This document shows, piece by piece, positions 9,032 to 17,459 of a stretch of 39,502 bases of DNA. The stretch covers positions 1 through 39,502 of the forward strand of contig JASJCF010000003.1 in assembly GCA_030066265.1 (NCBI GenBank), read 5' to 3'. Made by a program: the position numbers and the translations under genes. The DNA is from Acidimicrobiia bacterium (GTDB lineage: Bacteria; Actinomycetota; Acidimicrobiia; Spongiisociales; UBA5794). Position 1 is the stretch's first letter, and the number at the start of each line of letters is the position of its first letter. Under the pieces are notes generated by a model, which was not told the origin of the DNA, searched no databases, and saw only the letters and a program-made list of their open reading frames with translations.

Positions 9032-9943
9032 TCAGGACGCCACGATCTGAGGGGTGGGGTCCGTCTCCCAGGTGCCGTATGGGTCCACGACGACCACGTC
9101 GGCGCCGCGGGCGGCGGCGAGGTACCACTCGTCGATCACGCCCGTCAGGCGACGGTCGACCAACGCCGAGCTGACCTCATCGTCCGTTGCGGTCGTGCGC
9201 TCGGACACCGAGATGATGTGGAAGCCGAACTCGGATTGCACCGGCCCCACCAACTCGCCGATCGGTGCCGTCATCGTGGCGTCGGCGAATGCCTGGACGT
9301 AGCGAGCGGCGACATCGCACCCCAGGTCTCCCCCATTGGCCCCGCTGCCGGTGTCGGTCGAGACCTCGGCGGCGACGGCAGCGAAGTCCTCGCCTGCTTC
9401 GATCCGCTCGCGTGCGGCAATCGCCTCCTCCTCCGTCTCGGTGAGGATGTGGGTTGCACAGACGGTGGTCCATGAGGCCGGGTCGCTCGACCGCTCGGCT
9501 TCCACTTCCTCGGCCGATGGCTGATCGACCTGTGACTCGAGCTCCCCGACGATCGCGTCCTGGGTCATCAGGAGTGTCACGTAGCTGCGCAAGGTGTTCT
9601 CAGACACCTGCTGCGACTCGGCCATCTCCTCGATCGATGCGAAGCCGGCATTGGCGACGACCGCCTCGATCTGGGACTCGACCTCGTCCTCGGTGGCGAC
9701 GTACCCGAATTGCTCGTCGGCGGCCTGTTCGGTGATCTCCCATGTCACGAGGGTGTTGAGTGCCTGCGTGAACGCCGTCGGCGAGTCCTCGTATGAGGCT
9801 CCGGCCAACTCCTCGACCCGGGAGACCGATATGTCGGCGCCGTTGACCGAGGCTGCGGAATCGTCGGAGGATCCGCAGGCTGCGGCGACGAGACCGAGGA
9901 TGATGAGCAAGGGAATGAACCGCTTCACGGCGACCTTTCGCAC
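9032..9943 (-). CDS. PpiC/parvulin-type peptidylprolyl isomerase lipoprotein (SurA/PrsA-like)
   Basis: Lipobox LGLVAAACGSS; CATHILTETEEEA, DLGC, QSEFGFHIISV parvulin motifs. Confidence 0.88.
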   Translation of the reverse strand: MRKVAVKRFIPLLIILGLVAAACGSSDDSAASVNGADISVSRVEELAGASYEDSPTAFTQALNTLVTWEITEQAADEQFGYVATEDEVESQIEAVVANAGFASIEEMAESQQVSENTLRSYVTLLMTQDAIVGELESQVDQPSAEEVEAERSSDPASWTTVCATHILTETEEEAIAARERIEAGEDFAAVAAEVSTDTGSGANGGDLGCDVAARYVQAFADATMTAPIGELVGPVQSEFGFHIISVSERTTATDDEVSSALVDRRLTGVIDEWYLAAARGADVVVVDPYGTWETDPTPQIVAS

Positions 9944-10061
9944 GATGTGTCGGGAGGCTATGGGCAGACCACCGATATCGGGCCATGACCGGGTGAGAAC
10001 CCCATGAGGATCGCCGTTCGGTCAATGGGCTCATCCGAGTACCGTCTCCCCACAGAGGAGG

Positions 10062-10985
10062 ATGCACATGAGCGGACCGATCGACACACCCACGGACGAG
10101 ACACCGATCGCACAGGACATCGTCGAGGTCCGTGAGGGCCGCACGGCGACCATCGGAACCATGGGCATCGTCCGTGCCCTCCCCACGAAGGGTCGGCGGA
10201 CCATCGGCGCCTGGTGCCTCGTCGACGTGATGCTCCCCGGCGACGAGCTCGATCCCGATCCACTCGAGATCGGCCCGCATCCCCACATCGGCCTCTCGAC
10301 GGTGACGTGGCTCCTCGAGGGCGAGGCCCTCCACTCGGACTCCCTCGGCACCGAGCAACTCATCCGACCCGGTCAGCTCAACCTCATGACGTCGGGCCGC
10401 GGTGTCGCCCACGCCGAACTCGGGACGGGAGGCGGAGTCCACGGGATCCAGATGTGGGTCGCCCAACCCGAGGCGACGCGGCACGGCAACCCGGCATTCG
10501 AGCACCATGCGGAGCTCCCGACGGCTGATCTCGGCATCGGCGAGGCCACCGTCTTCCTCGGCTCTCTGGCGGGTTCGACTTCCCGAGCCCGAACGGACAC
10601 GGCCCTCGTGGGTGCGGATCTCCGTCTGGGCGCCGGGGCGGTGGAACTGGCTGCCGACCCGACGTTCGAGTACGGCATCGTTCCCATCGACGGGCGCGTG
10701 ATGCTGAACGGCGCCGTCGTGGAACCGGGGTACCTCGGGATGATCACATCGCCGACCGAGCTCCTCCGCCTCGAGGTCGAGCACGGGACCCGAGCCCTCC
10801 TCATCGGAGGGGAGCCGCTCGACTCGAAGCTGTACATGTGGTGGAACTTCGTCGCTCGGACGCGTGATGAAGTCGACGAGGCCTGGCGCGACTGGCAGGA
10901 CGGCGACACCGACCGCTATCCCGAGTTTCGTTCGGTGTTGGATCGCATCGATGCCCCGGCTCCGCCATGGGTCCGCGCTGACTGA
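10062..10985 (+). CDS. Pirin family protein
   Basis: GPHPHIGLSTVTWLLEGEALHSDSLGTEQLIRPGQLNLMTSGRGVAHAE pirin motif. Confidence 0.92.
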   Translation: MHMSGPIDTPTDETPIAQDIVEVREGRTATIGTMGIVRALPTKGRRTIGAWCLVDVMLPGDELDPDPLEIGPHPHIGLSTVTWLLEGEALHSDSLGTEQLIRPGQLNLMTSGRGVAHAELGTGGGVHGIQMWVAQPEATRHGNPAFEHHAELPTADLGIGEATVFLGSLAGSTSRARTDTALVGADLRLGAGAVELAADPTFEYGIVPIDGRVMLNGAVVEPGYLGMITSPTELLRLEVEHGTRALLIGGEPLDSKLYMWWNFVARTRDEVDEAWRDWQDGDTDRYPEFRSVLDRIDAPAPPWVRAD

Positions 10986-11120
10986 CCTCCACCGCTCGGT
11001 CGGTGACGAGGTTCACCGCGCGAAACGACCAACCGGGTCTCGGCAGGCGACACCCGAACCTCCTCCGCAGATGGGCAATCGGTAGCCTCGAAGGATGCCA
11101 GTCCGGACATCTGGGGCACC

Positions 11121-12341
11121 ATGGTCACCCTGACCGCTGAGGTAGCCCGTGCTGAGGCGCTCGATCGTCATCACCTGTCCTCCCCTGGGTCGACGGTGAT
11201 CGAGGTGGCCGACGACCTGATCGGTCTGCATGCGACCAGCCCGGCGACTCCGTATCTGTCCCTCCGCGCCCGACTCGCTGGATTCGAGCGCTCCGATCTG
11301 GACGACACCATGTACGGCACGTGGTCCATGGCGCGAGTCCGCGCGATGCGCCAAACGATGTTCGTGTTCCCCGTCGACACGATCGAGATGGCCATACCCG
11401 CCACTCGGGGTCTCGTGCGAACCACCACGAAGCAGTGGTTTCGCGAATCGGGGCTCACACAGGCCGAGTTCGATCGCTACGCCGTCATGGTCGAGGAAGC
11501 CCTGGCCTCGGGGCCCCAGACCGTGAGGCAACTGCGCGCCAACCTCGACCTTGGATCCGACATCGACGTGTCGGGGGTCGTCGCTCGCCTCTGTGACCTG
11601 TGCATCCTCGTCGGTGGTGCCGGGACCCACAGCTGGCGTTCACCGGTTCGGCAGTATCACCGATGGGTCGATGTGCTTCCCACCGTCGACGTCGACCGAT
11701 GGGACGAGGAAACGGCGGTCGCCACCATGGTGCGCCGGTATGTCGAGACGTATGGGCCGGTCACCATGACCGACATCTCATGGTGGACCGGGTTGACGAA
11801 GACGAGATGCCGTGCGGCGCTGCGATCCTTCGAATCCGAGGTCGAATCGGTGGCGGTGGACGGATGGCCCGGGCCGCTCGTGCGGATTTCCCGCCGGCGG
11901 ACGGGCGAACCAACCGAAAGCCGCATCGCCGTGCTCCCTCTGCTCGATCCATACGTCCAGGGGTACAAGGATCGTGCCCGTCTGGTCTCCCCGGAGCTGG
12001 AGGACCACGTCTACGACGGTGGCGGGAACGCAACGGCCACCGTCTGCCTCGACGGGCGGATCATCGGCGTCTGGCAGGCACTCGAAGGGTCCCCACCCAC
12101 GGTGCGGTACCACCTGTTCGAGCCTCAGCCCCGGCATCTGCGTACGGAGATCGAGGCGGGCCTCGCCGACGCCGGTTCGATGGTCTTCGATCGGGCCGCC
12201 GAGGTCGATGCGATCGAGTCGATGCAACCGCTCCGAGGGCAGATCAACCGCAGCGCGATGCACCCCCTCGATGACGTCCCCCACCGTCACCGGAGGGCGG
12301 ACCCGCACCGCGACACGAGCAAGGGCGCCGCGGAACGCTGA
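11121..12341 (+). CDS. Winged-helix DNA-binding domain protein (HTH_42/AlkZ-like)
   Basis: DLIGLHATSPATPYLSLRARL, MRQTMFVFPVD, WWTGLTKTRCRAAL motifs. Confidence 0.82.
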   Translation: MVTLTAEVARAEALDRHHLSSPGSTVIEVADDLIGLHATSPATPYLSLRARLAGFERSDLDDTMYGTWSMARVRAMRQTMFVFPVDTIEMAIPATRGLVRTTTKQWFRESGLTQAEFDRYAVMVEEALASGPQTVRQLRANLDLGSDIDVSGVVARLCDLCILVGGAGTHSWRSPVRQYHRWVDVLPTVDVDRWDEETAVATMVRRYVETYGPVTMTDISWWTGLTKTRCRAALRSFESEVESVAVDGWPGPLVRISRRRTGEPTESRIAVLPLLDPYVQGYKDRARLVSPELEDHVYDGGGNATATVCLDGRIIGVWQALEGSPPTVRYHLFEPQPRHLRTEIEAGLADAGSMVFDRAAEVDAIESMQPLRGQINRSAMHPLDDVPHRHRRADPHRDTSKGAAER

Positions 12342-12358
12342 GAGCGAACCTCCGGCCC

Positions 12359-13585
12359 CTACTCGTCGTCGCCTTGCTCGTCGCCCTTGGAACGGTTTCG
12401 ACGCAGCATCCGATCGGTCCAACGACCCTTGCCGACCTTCTCATCGGCCTTCGCCTGCATGCGGGCCTCGTACTCCTCCTGACTCTCGATGTTCTCGCTG
12501 TGGACGAGGTCGTAATGGGACGTGTATGTCTGGACCAGAGCGGTGACCGCTGCAGCGAATGGCAACGCCATGAGCGCTCCGATGCCACCGAGGAGATTCG
12601 CGCCGACGATGGCGGCACCGAACGCCACTGCCGGGTGGAGATCCATCGTGTTCGCCGTGACCCTCGGCGAAATCAAGTAGTTCTCGATCTGTTGGTACAC
12701 GACGATCGCAATCAGCACCCAGAGGGCGTCGTTTGGATCCTCGAGAAGCGCCACGACCACGGGCACGACGCCCGCCAGGTAGGTCCCCACCGTGGGTACG
12801 AACTGGGAAACCACACCGACCCACAACGCCATCGCAAGTGGATACGGCAAGTCGAGCGCCACGAAGACGACGAAGTGATACACCGACGAGAAGAACGCGA
12901 GGATCGCTCTCGAGTACACCCAACCGCCCACCTTGTCGATCGAGATGTCGAAGATCGTGTCGATGTACTGCTGCTGCTTCTGCGGGAACCGACTGAGGAC
13001 CGCACCCCGAAGCCTCGGCAGATCGGCGAGCATGTAGAACACGAACAAGCCGATCGTGAGGGCTTGGAACACCACGCCGACCACCGATCCTGCAAGACCG
13101 AGCACCGAGCCCAGGATGTTGTCGCGCAGCTCCTCCATGCGCGCCTCGTCGCTCTCGATCTCCTCGAGGAAGCCCGAGACGTCCAACTCGACCGAGAACG
13201 TGTCGTTGACCCACACCGTCACGCGGTCGGCGTACTCCGGGAGTCTCTCGATGAGCTGGGAGATCTGCCCGATCACGAGTGATGCCATGGCGGCAACGAA
13301 GACGATGGCGATCAATAGGAAGACGAACATGACGAACCCGGCCGCAGCGCCCCGCTTCCAACCGCGCTTGGTGAGGCGCTCCACGCCGGGTAACAGCGCC
13401 AACGCTATGAACACCGACAGGATCAGCGTGAGGAGGAAGTCCGTCGTCGATGAGAAGACCCAAATCGACCCGAACCAGAACGCAGCGACGACGACGGTGC
13501 CGCCCGCCAGACGGGGAAGCCACGTCCGATACCACGAGTGTCCTTCCTCCGTTTCCGTCGGCTCGGTCAGCGTCGTGTCCGTCAT
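12359..13585 (-). CDS. AI-2E family transporter
   Basis: MTDTTLTEPTETEEGHSWYRTWL start; multiple TM; PYPLAMALWVGVVSQFVPTVGTYLAGVVPV motif. Confidence 0.88.
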   Translation of the reverse strand: MTDTTLTEPTETEEGHSWYRTWLPRLAGGTVVVAAFWFGSIWVFSSTTDFLLTLILSVFIALALLPGVERLTKRGWKRGAAAGFVMFVFLLIAIVFVAAMASLVIGQISQLIERLPEYADRVTVWVNDTFSVELDVSGFLEEIESDEARMEELRDNILGSVLGLAGSVVGVVFQALTIGLFVFYMLADLPRLRGAVLSRFPQKQQQYIDTIFDISIDKVGGWVYSRAILAFFSSVYHFVVFVALDLPYPLAMALWVGVVSQFVPTVGTYLAGVVPVVVALLEDPNDALWVLIAIVVYQQIENYLISPRVTANTMDLHPAVAFGAAIVGANLLGGIGALMALPFAAAVTALVQTYTSHYDLVHSENIESQEEYEARMQAKADEKVGKGRWTDRMLRRNRSKGDEQGDDE

Positions 13586-13880
13586 AGTCCCTCCACAGGT
13601 GCTGCGGCGAGTATGACGTCGGGAGGCCGACGCACTGCGGCAATCGCGACCCGAGCTGATCCACCGTCGCGGCGGAGGCGGGTGTCGTCGCGTTCGCCTC
13701 GTACGAGTGGCTCGATGGAGCAGTGTCGAAGCTTCCCAGGACTGGCAGCGGCGCTGCCGATCCGCTTCGGTGGCCTGCTGCTCGCAACGATCGGCGTCCA
13801 AACGCCGCTCTGCGGCTTGAAGAACTTCTCCGCCTGGGGCGATCCGTCGTAGGGCGTCTTCCTAGACTTCCGGCGAAGAC

Positions 13881-13953
13881 GGGCCTGTAGCTCCAATGGC
13901 AGAGCAGCGGACTTTTAATCCGAAGTGTGTGGGTTCGAATCCCACCAGGCCCA
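13881..13953 (+). tRNA. tRNA-Lys (TTT)
   Basis: GGGCCTG/CAGGCCC acceptor, anticodon arm CGGACTTTTAATCCG, GGGTTCGAATCCC T-arm. Confidence 0.95.
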
Positions 13954-13955
13954 CG

Positions 13956-13978
13956 CGGACCTGCCTCTGGCAGGTCCG
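13956..13978 (+). terminator. Post-tRNA hairpin, 10-bp stem
   Basis: CGGACCTGCC-TCT-GGCAGGTCCG beginning 3 nt after the tRNA-Lys discriminator base. Confidence 0.75.
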
Positions 13979-14006
13979 GCGGACTCGGCCGTTGTACGGT
14001 GATCGG

Positions 14007-14090
14007 GTGATTCGTGACGCGACGACGGCTGATGCGCTCAGGCTCGCTGAGATCACCGTGGACGGTTGGCGGCGCACACATGCCGCACGG
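14007..14090 (+). pseudogene. Degenerate N-terminal remnant of a GNAT acetyltransferase
   Basis: GTG start after TACGGT-N6; VIRDATTADALRLAEITVDGWRRTHAA resembles a GNAT N-terminus, then reads into non-GNAT sequence. Confidence 0.45.
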
Positions 14091-14181
14091 CCGAACAGGG
14101 GAGAGAGCTGCGGAACGCCGTTCGACAACACCGAGCCCCAATCCGCAGTAGCGTTGGACACGGACCACTCGAGGAGGGCAC

Positions 14182-14301
14182 ATGGACGATCAGGAAACCT
14201 GGTACGAGCGATTCGCGACCGCGTTCGCATTCCTCCCCGTCGTGATCGTGCTGGCGTTGCTCTTCCTGGGGCTGGTCGGCATCGTCTTCCTGTACGACTG
14301 A
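14182..14301 (+). CDS. 39-aa single-pass membrane microprotein
   Basis: MDDQETWYERFATAFAFLPVVIVLALLFLGLVGIVFLYD; GAGGAGG RBS directly upstream; absent from the supplied ORF list. Confidence 0.65.
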   Translation: MDDQETWYERFATAFAFLPVVIVLALLFLGLVGIVFLYD

Positions 14302-14318
14302 ATCCCAACCGGAACGGT

Positions 14319-15080
14319 TCAGGGCCGCACTGACTTCACCGCAGCAGTCGCTGCTTCGCTCACGCTCCTGGCTCCGTCCAGGGCACCCTCGTACGCAGCG
14401 CTCGCTGCGAGCTCTGCATTCACCCCGGCTTGGATGGCCGCCCGTCTCGCTCCGTCGATCGCCGCACTCGAGACCGCTTCGACGTCCTCTTGCGTCTGGG
14501 CAGCTTGCTCGGTCACCGCTGCGGACGTCATGCGGACGGCGATGAGGGCATCCGATCCGATGTCAGCTGCACCTTCGGCAGCGCCAGCCACGGTTCCCGA
14601 CACGATCTCGGTGACGCTCCCGGGAGCAGATCGGATCTGATCGACGGCATTCGAGGCCACCACATCGATGGCCTCTCTGAGGACCACGCCGGCGTCGGCG
14701 CTGGCACCGATGACACCTTCGGCGACTGACGCCGTTGCATCTGCGACGCTCAGGCCCGCCTTCGTTGCGGCGCTGCGTGCAGAGGCTGCAAGGGCGCTCA
14801 CGTTCTGACGGGAGGCACGGCGCTCCTCATCGAGTACCTCGATCGCACCGGTCACCGCCCCGCGAGTGGTGCGGGCGATCCCGGTTCCGGCATCGCCGGC
14901 AGCAGCGATGGCACCCTGCATCGCCTCGGTCGCTGCCTCGAGGGCGTCTTCGGTTCGATCGCCGCCAGTGCGTGCGGCGTTGCGGACTGTGCTGGCAGCA
15001 CCTCGGGCAATCCCCTCGGTGCCCGCAAGCACGGCCGACATCTGCCGCTTCGCCTGTTCGGTCACATCACCCCGTGCCAT
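14319..15080 (-). CDS. Alanine-rich helical repeat protein (apolipoprotein/LEA/phasin-like composition)
   Basis: MARGDVTEQAKRQMSAVLAGTEGIARGAAS... 253 aa of A/V/T/D/E-rich repetitive helix; GGAGGTGGC RBS upstream of ATG at 15080. Confidence 0.75.
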   Translation of the reverse strand: MARGDVTEQAKRQMSAVLAGTEGIARGAASTVRNAARTGGDRTEDALEAATEAMQGAIAAAGDAGTGIARTTRGAVTGAIEVLDEERRASRQNVSALAASARSAATKAGLSVADATASVAEGVIGASADAGVVLREAIDVVASNAVDQIRSAPGSVTEIVSGTVAGAAEGAADIGSDALIAVRMTSAAVTEQAAQTQEDVEAVSSAAIDGARRAAIQAGVNAELAASAAYEGALDGARSVSEAATAAVKSVRP

Positions 15081-15174
15081 CGTGCCACCTCCCGTGAATG
15101 CGGGCGCATGTTGCCACAGCGAGCCAACAGGATCACGCGCGAAATACGCCGGCAAGGCACCGCGTTGGCCCTGC

Positions 15175-15954
15175 ATGACCGATACCAGCATCACCACCAC
15201 CAACCTCACCAACCCGACCATCGACGTCATGAACTCGCACGTATCCGTGCGATCGTTCACCGACGAGCCAGTCTCGGACGAGATGATCGACACCATTCTC
15301 GACGCAGCACGCCGGGCACCGACGAGCAGCAACTGGCAGACGTACAGCATCATCGTGGTCCGCGACCAGGAGACCAAGAAGCGGCTCGCCGAGCTCGCCG
15401 GCGGCCAACGCCACATCGAGCAGAGCCAGGTCTTCCTCGCCTTCGCCGCCGACCTCCATCGGCTCGGGATCGCCGCATCGATCCACGGCGTCAAGCCGGC
15501 TCGGGGGCTCGAGCACACCCTCACCCCCGTCGTCGACGCTGCCATCGTCGGCGAAGCCGCCCAGATCGCCGCCGAGTCGTTCGGGCTCGGTGCCGTGATG
15601 GTCGGCGGGATGCGAAGAGAGGCCGCCGAGGTCGCAGAGGTGCTCGAGCTCCCGGAGCAGGTGTTCGTCGTCTACGGCATGAGCGTCGGATGGCCTGCGA
15701 ACGATCCGAGGGCCGATGGGCTCAAGCCGAGGCTGCCCGAGCGCCTCGTGGTGCACCGGGACTCGTACTCGGACGAGAACGCCCGTGCCATGATCGAGGA
15801 GTACAACCGCGAGCTCGCCGAGTTCTACGACCGGCAGGGACGCAACACCGACGCCTCATCGGCGTGGACCGGCCCGCTCGCGAGGGGGTCGGTGAACCTC
15901 CGATACGCGACCCTGCGTGCGGCGCTCGATGACATGGGCTTCAGATTCGACTGA
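15175..15954 (+). CDS. Nitroreductase family NAD(P)H oxidoreductase (NfsA/NfrA-like)
   Basis: MNSHVSVRSFTDEPVSDEMIDTILDAARRAPTSSNWQTYSIIVVRD motif; GLGAVMVGGMR. Confidence 0.88.
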   Translation: MTDTSITTTNLTNPTIDVMNSHVSVRSFTDEPVSDEMIDTILDAARRAPTSSNWQTYSIIVVRDQETKKRLAELAGGQRHIEQSQVFLAFAADLHRLGIAASIHGVKPARGLEHTLTPVVDAAIVGEAAQIAAESFGLGAVMVGGMRREAAEVAEVLELPEQVFVVYGMSVGWPANDPRADGLKPRLPERLVVHRDSYSDENARAMIEEYNRELAEFYDRQGRNTDASSAWTGPLARGSVNLRYATLRAALDDMGFRFD

Positions 15955-15988
15955 CCCCGCTGTGGAGGCGACCGGTACGCTGCGGGCC

Positions 15989-17440
15989 ATGACATCAGAC
16001 CGTTTCGCCCTCCGGCGGGCCGACTTCCTCGAGCGGCTCGGAGACACCATCGCCATCGTGCCGGCCAACGTCGAGCAGATCCGCAACGATGACGTCACGC
16101 ACGCGTTCCGCCAGGGATCTGACTTCTTCTTCCTCACGGGATTCGACGAACCGGACTCGATCGCGGTGTTCGATGCGTCGCACCCGACGGAGAACTACGT
16201 CCTGTTCGTCCGACCACGGGACCCCGAGATGGAGTCGTGGAACGGCCTCAGGGCGGGCACCGAAGGCGCCGTCACGGACTTCGGTGCCGATGCGGCGTTC
16301 CCGCTCGCAGACTTCGAACCGTGGCTCCGACGCCGCCTGCGAGGCCACACGGAGGTCGCATTCACCCTCGGGGCGCGACACGCAGACACGATCATGCGGG
16401 CCATGTCCTCCGCCCGAAGCCACTCTGACCGCATGGGCGTGGTGGCGCCGCACCGGCTCGTCGATCCTCGGGCGATCCTCCACGAGATGCGGCTGATCAA
16501 GTCCGAGGACGAGATCGAGGCGCTGCGCAAAGCCTCACACATCAGCGCTGTGGCTCACATCGAAGTGATGCGATTCGCCCGGCCCGGCCTCACCGAACGC
16601 CAGGCGCAAGCCGCACTCGAGTACGTCTTCGGCGTCATGGGGGCGGAGCGCGTCGGGTATGGATCGATCGTCGCAGGTGGTGACAACGCCGTCATCCTCC
16701 ACTACGTGGAGAACGACCAGACACTCGAGGACGGGGACCTGCTGCTCATCGATGCCGGAGCCGAGTATCGCCACCTGACCGCCGACATCACCAGGACCTT
16801 CCCGGTGAACGGCACCTTCACCCAGCCGCAACGCGCGGTGTACGACATCGTGCTCGCTGCAGAACGAGCGATCATCGACGATTGCGCACCCGGCCTCCCG
16901 TACACGGCCATGCACACGAAGGCCATCGAGATGCTCACCGAGGGAATGGTGGACATCGGTCTCCTCCCGGGACCAGCGGACGAGGCCGTTGCAAAGGGCT
17001 GGTATCGAGAGTTCTTCTTCCACGGGACCGGCCACTGGCTCGGGATCGACGTCCACGATGCCGGCGCCTACCGGCTCGACGGGGCGGGCAGGCCGCTCGA
17101 GCCTGGCATGGCGTTCACCGTCGAGCCGGGAATCTACGTCTCGCGAGACAAAGCCACGGTCACCCTCTCGGAAGCTCCCTACGACGCTGACGAAGCTTCC
17201 GTTCTGGCGTTCGAACTCGGGGGCGCCGAAGCAAAGGCGGAGTTGGCGAGGCGCCGGGACGAGGCAGGAACGCGAATGTGGTCCGTTCCCGATGACTTCC
17301 TCGGAATCGGTGTCAGGGTCGAGGACGATGTGCTCATCACGCCGTCCGGGCACGAGAACCTGACGGCATCGGCCCCGACGTCACCTGACGGCATCGAAGC
17401 GGTGTGCGCCGAGACGAGCGTGCTCCCCTTCTTCGACTGA
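15989..17440 (+). CDS. pepP: Aminopeptidase P family (Xaa-Pro aminopeptidase)
   Basis: DFFFLTGFDEPDS, ILHYVENDQTLEDGDLLLIDAGAEY, HGTGHWLGIDVHD, EPGMAFTVEPGIY metal-site motifs. Confidence 0.93.
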   Translation: MTSDRFALRRADFLERLGDTIAIVPANVEQIRNDDVTHAFRQGSDFFFLTGFDEPDSIAVFDASHPTENYVLFVRPRDPEMESWNGLRAGTEGAVTDFGADAAFPLADFEPWLRRRLRGHTEVAFTLGARHADTIMRAMSSARSHSDRMGVVAPHRLVDPRAILHEMRLIKSEDEIEALRKASHISAVAHIEVMRFARPGLTERQAQAALEYVFGVMGAERVGYGSIVAGGDNAVILHYVENDQTLEDGDLLLIDAGAEYRHLTADITRTFPVNGTFTQPQRAVYDIVLAAERAIIDDCAPGLPYTAMHTKAIEMLTEGMVDIGLLPGPADEAVAKGWYREFFFHGTGHWLGIDVHDAGAYRLDGAGRPLEPGMAFTVEPGIYVSRDKATVTLSEAPYDADEASVLAFELGGAEAKAELARRRDEAGTRMWSVPDDFLGIGVRVEDDVLITPSGHENLTASAPTSPDGIEAVCAETSVLPFFD

Positions 17441-17456
17441 CCGACCTCGCTCGGTC
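17439..17456. terminator. Short hairpin between convergent pepP and the DivIVA-domain gene
   Basis: GACCGA-CCTCGC-TCGGTC overlapping the pepP stop codon; 19-nt gap to the next stop. Confidence 0.5.
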
Positions 17457-17459
17457 CGA

